Origin: Allobaculum sp.
GTDB taxonomy: Bacteria; Bacillota_I; Bacilli_A; Erysipelotrichales; Erysipelotrichaceae
DNA length: 9,407 nucleotides
Direction: 5' to 3'
NCBI GenBank assembly: GCA_014803815.1
Contig: JAAVAY010000066.1
Location: 2,901 to 12,307, forward strand
Under the pieces are notes generated by a model. That model did no database searches, was not told where the DNA came from, and saw only the letters and a program-made list of their open reading frames with translations. Shown one piece after another: positions 5,706 to 9,407 of the stretch. Within the stretch, counting starts at the first letter, position 1, and each line of letters opens with the position of its first letter. The position numbers were made by a program, and so were the translations under genes.

Positions 5706-7580
5706 ATGCCTGAAAAACACTATCCGCCTATCGAAAAGGCGTTGAAAAAATATTATGGCTATGACGCGTTTCGACCAGGACAGCTTGAATTGATCCATGC
5801 GCTGTTGGATGGGCAAGATGTCTGTGGCGTTATGCCCACAGGGGCCGGAAAATCGGTTTGCTTTCAGATTCCGGCCATTTTTTTAGAAGGCCTCACCCTT
5901 GTGATTTCGCCTTTGATTTCCTTGATGCAAGATCAAGTGGCCGCTCTTTGCCAGGCACGTATTCCCGCTGCCTATTTAAATAGTTCTTTGACACTATCCC
6001 AATACAATAAAGCGCTCTCCTTTGCCAAGCAAGGACGCTATAAAATCATTTACGTTGCCCCTGAGCGTTTGAATACCCCTGGCTTTTTGGATTTTGCCCA
6101 CTCCGTCAACATTTCGATGATTGCCATTGATGAAGCGCATTGTGTCTCCCAATGGGGACAAAGCTTTCGACCAAGTTATATGGAAATTGCCAAATTTGCC
6201 TCTTCGTTGCCAAAACGCCCCATTTTAGCCGCCTTTACCGCTACGGCTACAGGGGTAGTCAAACAAGACATTATCGAATTTTTAGGTCTTCAAAATCCGA
6301 AGATTTTGGTGACGGGATTTGATCGCACCAATTTGTTTTTTGAAGTGCAACGTCCCACCAATAAAAAACAAGCCCTTTTGCGCTTTTTGAAAAAACATCC
6401 CGATGAAGCGGGCATCATTTATTGTCAAACCCGCAAAGAAACCGAAGAAGTGAGCGATTTTTTAAAAGGGGAAGGCTACTTGGCCACTTGTTACCATGGG
6501 GGAATGGACACGGCTTTGCGTACCAAGGCTCAAGAGGAGTTTTTGTATGACCAAGTACAATTGATATGCGCCACGACTGCCTTTGGAATGGGCATTGATA
6601 AATCCAATGTGCGTTTTGTGGTGCATTATTCGATGCCCTCTTCGCTTGAAAACTATTATCAAGAAGCGGGTCGCGCGGGTCGCGATGGGGCTCCAGCGCA
6701 TTGTGTCTTATTTTTTCAGCGCAAAGACATCGGTTTACATGAATTTTTGATTCAACAAACGTGTGCTGACACGCCCGAACAACTTGAGCGCGACTTACAT
6801 CGCCTGCGCCAAATGGTTGCCTATTGCGAAACTCCTCTTTGTTTACGAGCGTATATTTTGCAATATTTTGGCGAAACGCTTGATCACGATTGTTCGGGCT
6901 GCTCCAATTGCCAAGCGGATTGGATCTCTGAAGACATCACCAAAGAAGCCACGATTATTTATGAAGCCATTCAAGCCTTACCCCATTATTATGGAATGCC
7001 TTTTTTGGCCTCCTTTTTAAAAGGAAAGAAAACGGCTCGCATGAAAGAACTCGGTTTTTTAAAAAATAAATATCATGGCGCCCTGAGTGATTTATCCGAA
7101 AGCCGTATTCGTCAAATTTTAGAGTATTTAATCTCCAAGGGATATCTACGGCGCAGTGATGATCGCTACCAGACGCTTTCCATTGGCCATGTTTTGGAAA
7201 AAGCCATGCAGGAAGAAGACGAAGTGTTTTTACAACGCAAAGCCCAAGGTCAAGATCTTTTGAAGAAACACGGTTACGATTGGTCTAAAGACAAGAAAAT
7301 CCAAAGCTCTTCCTCTTCTTTAAATCCAAACCAAGCTCAATCCACATTGGAGGCGGCTCAAAACGCTAAGAAGTTACTCGAACGCTTAAAGGCCACCCGT
7401 ATGACCATCGCTCGCCAATACAATTTACCGCCCTATTTAGTGGTTTCCGATGCAGCTTTATTGCAAATGGTACGGGATTTACCCCAGACCAAAGACGATC
7501 TTTTGAAAATCAATGGCATTGGGGTCTATAAATGCAACACCTATGGTCCAGCCTTTTTAAGCGTGCTTCAAAGTATATAA
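5706..7580 (+). CDS. recQ: ATP-dependent DNA helicase RecQ
   Basis: A 3'-to-5' superfamily 2 DNA helicase acting in recombination and stalled-fork repair. With the chosen ATG it is 624 residues, close to the family norm. Order: motif 0 (FRPGQLELI, 22-30), Walker A MPTGAGKS (43-50), motif II DEAH (142-145) with CVSQWGQSFRPSY (146-158), and motif III AFTATAT (176-182). Then come IIYCQTRKE (237-245), ATTAFGMGIDKSNVRFVVHY (289-308) and motif VI QEAGRAGRDG (319-328). The zinc-binding domain has Cys379, Cys396, Cys399 and Cys402. A winged-helix region (about 410-495) and a Ser-rich linker (about 533-538) precede a C-terminal HRDC domain (about 553-622). The aromatic-rich loop reads WGQSFRP where WGHDFRP or WGQDFRP is usual. 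The reading frame stays open upstream to 5565, but that part overlaps the divergent gene and lacks similarity, so I start at 5706. The ribosome site there is weak; TTG at 5682 is an alternative. Confidence 0.95.
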   Translation: MPEKHYPPIEKALKKYYGYDAFRPGQLELIHALLDGQDVCGVMPTGAGKSVCFQIPAIFLEGLTLVISPLISLMQDQVAALCQARIPAAYLNSSLTLSQYNKALSFAKQGRYKIIYVAPERLNTPGFLDFAHSVNISMIAIDEAHCVSQWGQSFRPSYMEIAKFASSLPKRPILAAFTATATGVVKQDIIEFLGLQNPKILVTGFDRTNLFFEVQRPTNKKQALLRFLKKHPDEAGIIYCQTRKETEEVSDFLKGEGYLATCYHGGMDTALRTKAQEEFLYDQVQLICATTAFGMGIDKSNVRFVVHYSMPSSLENYYQEAGRAGRDGAPAHCVLFFQRKDIGLHEFLIQQTCADTPEQLERDLHRLRQMVAYCETPLCLRAYILQYFGETLDHDCSGCSNCQADWISEDITKEATIIYEAIQALPHYYGMPFLASFLKGKKTARMKELGFLKNKYHGALSDLSESRIRQILEYLISKGYLRRSDDRYQTLSIGHVLEKAMQEEDEVFLQRKAQGQDLLKKHGYDWSKDKKIQSSSSSLNPNQAQSTLEAAQNAKKLLERLKATRMTIARQYNLPPYLVVSDAALLQMVRDLPQTKDDLLKINGIGVYKCNTYGPAFLSVLQSI

Positions 7581-7742
7581 GCTTCACATTTCGTTTTTGT
7601 AGTTTTTTTAATGATCATATGATGATCTCTTCTTATAAAAGTCGTAAAAAAGGAAATTTGTGGAGGCATACTATCAAAAAAAATAGTGTGTTAGGCTCAG
7701 AACGATTTCTAAATCCATTGATTGTATAAAGAAAGGTTCGTC
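7581..7742. other. Intergenic region between recQ and the 186-aa gene
   Basis: A 162-bp AT-rich gap. It holds T-runs at 7594-7609 without a convincing preceding stem, a palindrome ATCATATGAT (7614-7623), and a hairpin CATACTAT/ATAGTGTG (7667-7674 with 7683-7690, one G-T pair, A-rich loop). The hairpin is not followed by T residues, so it is not an intrinsic terminator. I could not assign a promoter. Read-through from recQ is possible. Confidence 0.5.
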
Positions 7743-8303
7743 ATGCCTATACTTCCTCTGCAAACTTCTTTTGTTCCAGCCAACATCATTTTGGCTCAAT
7801 CCATTCAAACCGACTTAGAGCAGTTTAAACAAGACTATGGAAATCGAATTCTTGAAGAAAACGAGATCGCCCCTGCTCAGCAAAACCTACAAGCCATTCA
7901 TGAAAAAGCGCTTCAATTGTTTAAAAACGAATACGCCTCTTTGCGCGAGGCGTTAATGCTCAGTCATTTATTACGACTTGATATTTTTTTTAACGATTAT
8001 GCCACCCAAGAATTTTTACACAGCTTTATCGAAGCTTTACAATACGATCTCGATGATTTCGACCAATGGCACATCCACACTACGCCCGATGCGTCTCCAG
8101 CGACTTTAAAGGGCTATTGGACGACGTTGATTAAATTTGTAGATATATTGCCAAAATATGGCCTTTTAAATTTAGAAGAAACCGATCAGATTAAAAAACA
8201 CATTCGCACCAACAAGAAAGATTGGATCAAGCGCATGGAAAAACTGAGTCAACAGGACGAAGAGATCAAAACCTTTTTTTTGCGCGCCAAAGGCTATGCT
8301 TAA
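7743..8303 (+). CDS. Hypothetical protein, 186 aa, mostly helical
   Basis: I do not recognise this family. The start ATG at 7743 is chosen because AAAGAAAGG (7728-7736) lies 6 nt upstream. A TTG at 7722 would add seven residues but overlaps that site. The protein is soluble, rich in Gln, Glu, Asp and Lys, and reads as mainly alpha-helical. A first helix pair spans about 15-65 (ILAQSIQTDLEQFKQDYG; AQQNLQAIHEKALQLFKNEY). Then come SLREALMLSHLLRLDIFFND, an acidic loop (LQYDLDDFDQWHIH), and a basic C-terminus (KKHIRTNKKDWIKRMEKL). There is no signal peptide, membrane segment or visible catalytic motif. It follows recQ by 162 bp in the same direction, but nothing links it to helicase function. Confidence 0.75.
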   Translation: MPILPLQTSFVPANIILAQSIQTDLEQFKQDYGNRILEENEIAPAQQNLQAIHEKALQLFKNEYASLREALMLSHLLRLDIFFNDYATQEFLHSFIEALQYDLDDFDQWHIHTTPDASPATLKGYWTTLIKFVDILPKYGLLNLEETDQIKKHIRTNKKDWIKRMEKLSQQDEEIKTFFLRAKGYA

Positions 8304-8351
8304 AATTCCTATATGATTTTCTTCCATGTTACTTTGTTATATTTCTTTTAG

Positions 8352-8380
8352 TTTATCTTTTCTCTAGGTTAGGTTAAGAT
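8352..8380 (+). promoter_or_regulatory. Weak candidate promoter for the repeat-protein gene
   Basis: TTTATC (8352-8357) and TAAGAT (8375-8380) are 17 nt apart; the -10 matches four of six consensus positions. The inverted repeat GTTA-AGA-TAAC (8373-8383) overlaps the -10 and could be an operator. Initiation near 8387 would place the pairing segments at 8393-8450 right at the start of the transcript. A promoter must lie upstream of the terminator, because the 27 nt after it are too short to hold one. Confidence 0.22.
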
Positions 8381-8392
8381 AACATTGTTTTT

Positions 8393-8450
8393 GCCTATTG
8401 GAGAAGATAATCAAAAGATCCAGAAATCCTAAACCAATGGGCATTTCTGG
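8393..8450 (+). promoter_or_regulatory. Candidate attenuator leader with alternative pairings
   Basis: GCCTATTGG (8393-8401) is complementary over all nine positions (one G-U) to CCAATGGGC (8434-8442). The latter lies in the loop of the downstream terminator hairpin and directly abuts its 3' arm. The two helices interleave (8393-8401/8434-8442 and 8420-8427/8443-8450), so they either compete or form a pseudoknot. Either arrangement would let the leader modulate termination before the repeat-protein gene. I recognise no known riboswitch or T-box motif here, and this is inferred from complementarity only. Confidence 0.4.
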
Positions 8451-8457
8451 TTTTTTT
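8420..8457 (+). terminator. Intrinsic terminator or attenuator upstream of the repeat-protein gene
   Basis: A perfect 8-bp stem, CCAGAAAT (8420-8427) with ATTTCTGG (8443-8450), encloses a 15-nt loop and is followed directly by seven T residues (8451-8457). It lies 116 nt past the stop of the 186-aa gene and only 27 nt before the ATG at 8485. It may simply end the upstream transcript. Its position against the next ribosome site also makes it a plausible attenuator for the downstream gene. Confidence 0.8.
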
Positions 8458-8484
8458 ATCCAAAAAGCAGAAAGGATTTTAAAG

Positions 8485-9407
8485 ATGGAAAACATTGTAC
8501 ATCAAGGAACGATTGGCAGTGCGACTTGGACATTGAATCGTGAGGGAACTTTAACCATTTATCAAGGGGAATGGGACAATCAAACGTATGTCTACTATCA
8601 ACCTTGGCGAGCTTATGCCACTGAGATTTTACAAGTCGATGGACGAGCTTCTTTTATCTTAAAGGGAGATGCAAAGGGTTTGTTTGAAAAACTGCCTAAT
8701 GTGAAAGAAATCGATTTGTCAGGATGGAATACAAAGGACGTGTGGGACATGACATGTATGTTTCAACGCTGTCCAAATTTAACCACTCTCAATCTCTCGA
8801 GCTGGGATACAAGTCAAGTGAAGAGCATGCGCATGATGTTTCGAAATTGTGTAGCTTTAGAGAAAATTGAGCTTCTCGATTGGAAAACGGAAAACGTAGA
8901 AGATTTTTCCTATATGTTTCAGGATTGTGTCTCTCTACTCGCACTTGATGTCTCTCATTGGGACGTTTCCAAAGCGGTCACGTTGTGTCGAATGTTTCAA
9001 GGCTGTTCGAATCTTAAAACGATTGAGGTAGGATCTTGGAATACCCGAAACGCTAAGGACATGAGTTGGATGTTTCATCGATGTTCTCATGTCAAAGAGC
9101 TGGACGTGAGCCATTGGGATACAAAAAATGTCGTATATATGAGCTGGATGTTTTTTGATTGTTCCTCGCTTGAATTTCTTGATGTGGCCCATTGGAATAC
9201 AGAGAATGTAGAAAGTATGTGTTGGATGTTTTATAACTGTCTCTCTCTTGAGACTTTAAATGTAGCCCATTGGAATACCAGTCGAGTATGGGACATGCAC
9301 AATTTGTTTATGAATTGTAAACACCTACTGGCCTTGAATTTATCACATTGGGATACCGCCGGAGTTAAAAATATGAGTGAGATGTTTTATGGATGCACAG
9401 ATCTTAA
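8485..9407 (+). CDS. BspA-like / DUF285 26-residue repeat protein, 3' end beyond the window
   Basis: At least 307 residues, still open at the window edge. AGAAAGG (8469-8475) precedes the ATG by 9 nt. Residues about 8-50 (GTIGSATWTLNREGTLTI ... PWRAY) match the short N-terminal module (G-T-x-G-x-x-x-W-T-L-x-x-x-G-T-L-T-I ... P-W) often found before BspA-type leucine-rich repeats. From about residue 71 come nine consecutive repeats of the type LDVSHWDTxNVxxMxxMFxxC, the DUF285 pattern of bacterial surface lipoproteins and adhesins. The repeats form a curved solenoid used in binding. Unlike typical surface members, the N-terminus (MENIVHQGTIGS) has no hydrophobic signal peptide or lipobox, so export is not evident. 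It may act inside the cell, use another route, or be a 5'-truncated paralogue. Any C-terminal anchor lies outside the window. Its leader has a possible attenuator. Confidence 0.85.
   Translation, partial: MENIVHQGTIGSATWTLNREGTLTIYQGEWDNQTYVYYQPWRAYATEILQVDGRASFILKGDAKGLFEKLPNVKEIDLSGWNTKDVWDMTCMFQRCPNLTTLNLSSWDTSQVKSMRMMFRNCVALEKIELLDWKTENVEDFSYMFQDCVSLLALDVSHWDVSKAVTLCRMFQGCSNLKTIEVGSWNTRNAKDMSWMFHRCSHVKELDVSHWDTKNVVYMSWMFFDCSSLEFLDVAHWNTENVESMCWMFYNCLSLETLNVAHWNTSRVWDMHNLFMNCKHLLALNLSHWDTAGVKNMSEMFYGCTDL
8695..9396 (+). repeat. Nine in-frame 78-bp units coding exact 26-residue repeats
   Basis: Taking each unit to end at its Cys, nine units of 26 residues run without any insertion or deletion. 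Trp is at residues 81, 107, 133, 159, 185, 211, 237, 263 and 289. Phe of the MF pair (LF in one unit) is at 93, 119, and so on to 301. Cys is at 96, 122, and so on to 304. The DNA copies have diverged but share blocks such as CATTGGGATAC or CATTGGAATAC, and TGGATGTTT. The period and motif fit the 26-residue PARCEL-type repeat known from Listeria, mollicutes and other microbes. The array continues past the window edge. Confidence 0.9.

Noticed and set aside
7667..7690. Hairpin CATACTAT / ATAGTGTG as a recQ terminator
   Set aside because: The stem is AT-rich with a wobble pair, and the sequence after it (TTAGGCTCAG) has no T-run, so it does not qualify as an intrinsic terminator.
7620..7729. 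Possible 36-aa basic peptide (MMISSYKSRKKGNLWRHTIK...) between recQ and the 186-aa gene
   Set aside because: No ribosome binding site precedes either ATG, the frame is AT-rich intergenic sequence, and the same frame is merely open from inside recQ. No independent coding signal.
7691..7750. tRNA-like GGTTCG element near 7735
   Set aside because: There is no complementary acceptor stem, no D-arm and no anticodon arm around it. The GGTTCG simply follows the ribosome site of the 186-aa gene.

Overview
The window looks like chromosomal DNA of a low-to-moderate G+C Gram-positive bacterium (Bacillota). The support is a YtgP/SpoVB-type flippase, a fused Nnr repair enzyme, a DUF1846 protein, an HRDC-containing RecQ, purine-rich Shine-Dalgarno sequences and T-tailed terminators. 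TGG encodes Trp throughout and TAA/TAG end the genes, so the standard bacterial code applies. The 26-residue BspA/DUF285-type repeats at the right edge fit host-associated lineages such as Erysipelotrichia, but the sequence alone does not fix the genus.

Layout. Positions 1-1698 (minus) hold a MurJ/YtgP-like membrane flippase, followed 3 nt after its stop by what looks like the first five codons (MYDVL) of a coupled downstream gene. A 133-bp divergent intergenic region (1699-1831) carries two copies of a palindromic box and a 15-bp tandem duplication. Positions 1832-3382 (plus) encode a bifunctional NAD(P)HX epimerase/dehydratase. It ends at a strong bidirectional terminator (3392-3424) shared with a convergent minus-strand cluster. 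That cluster reads DUF1846 protein (4124-5584), then a 104-aa protein with a GTG start, then a 111-aa protein. The last two overlap by 23 bp and I recognise neither.

Divergent from DUF1846 lies recQ (5706-7580, plus), followed by an unrecognised 186-aa helical protein (7743-8303) and, at the right edge, the first 307 codons of a repeat protein (8485 to beyond 9407). The repeat protein has nine units of exactly 26 residues, each with an invariant Trp and Cys, and no N-terminal signal peptide. Its 5' leader contains a terminator hairpin ending only 27 nt before the start codon. An upstream 9-nt segment is complementary to part of the terminator loop, which suggests conditional termination.

Most of the window is housekeeping: envelope lipid transport, cofactor repair and DNA repair. 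The less ordinary parts are the leader and repeat gene at 8393-9407 and the small-ORF pair at 3436-4063. I see no mobile element, tRNA, rRNA or CRISPR array, and no gene-free stretch longer than about 300 bases.
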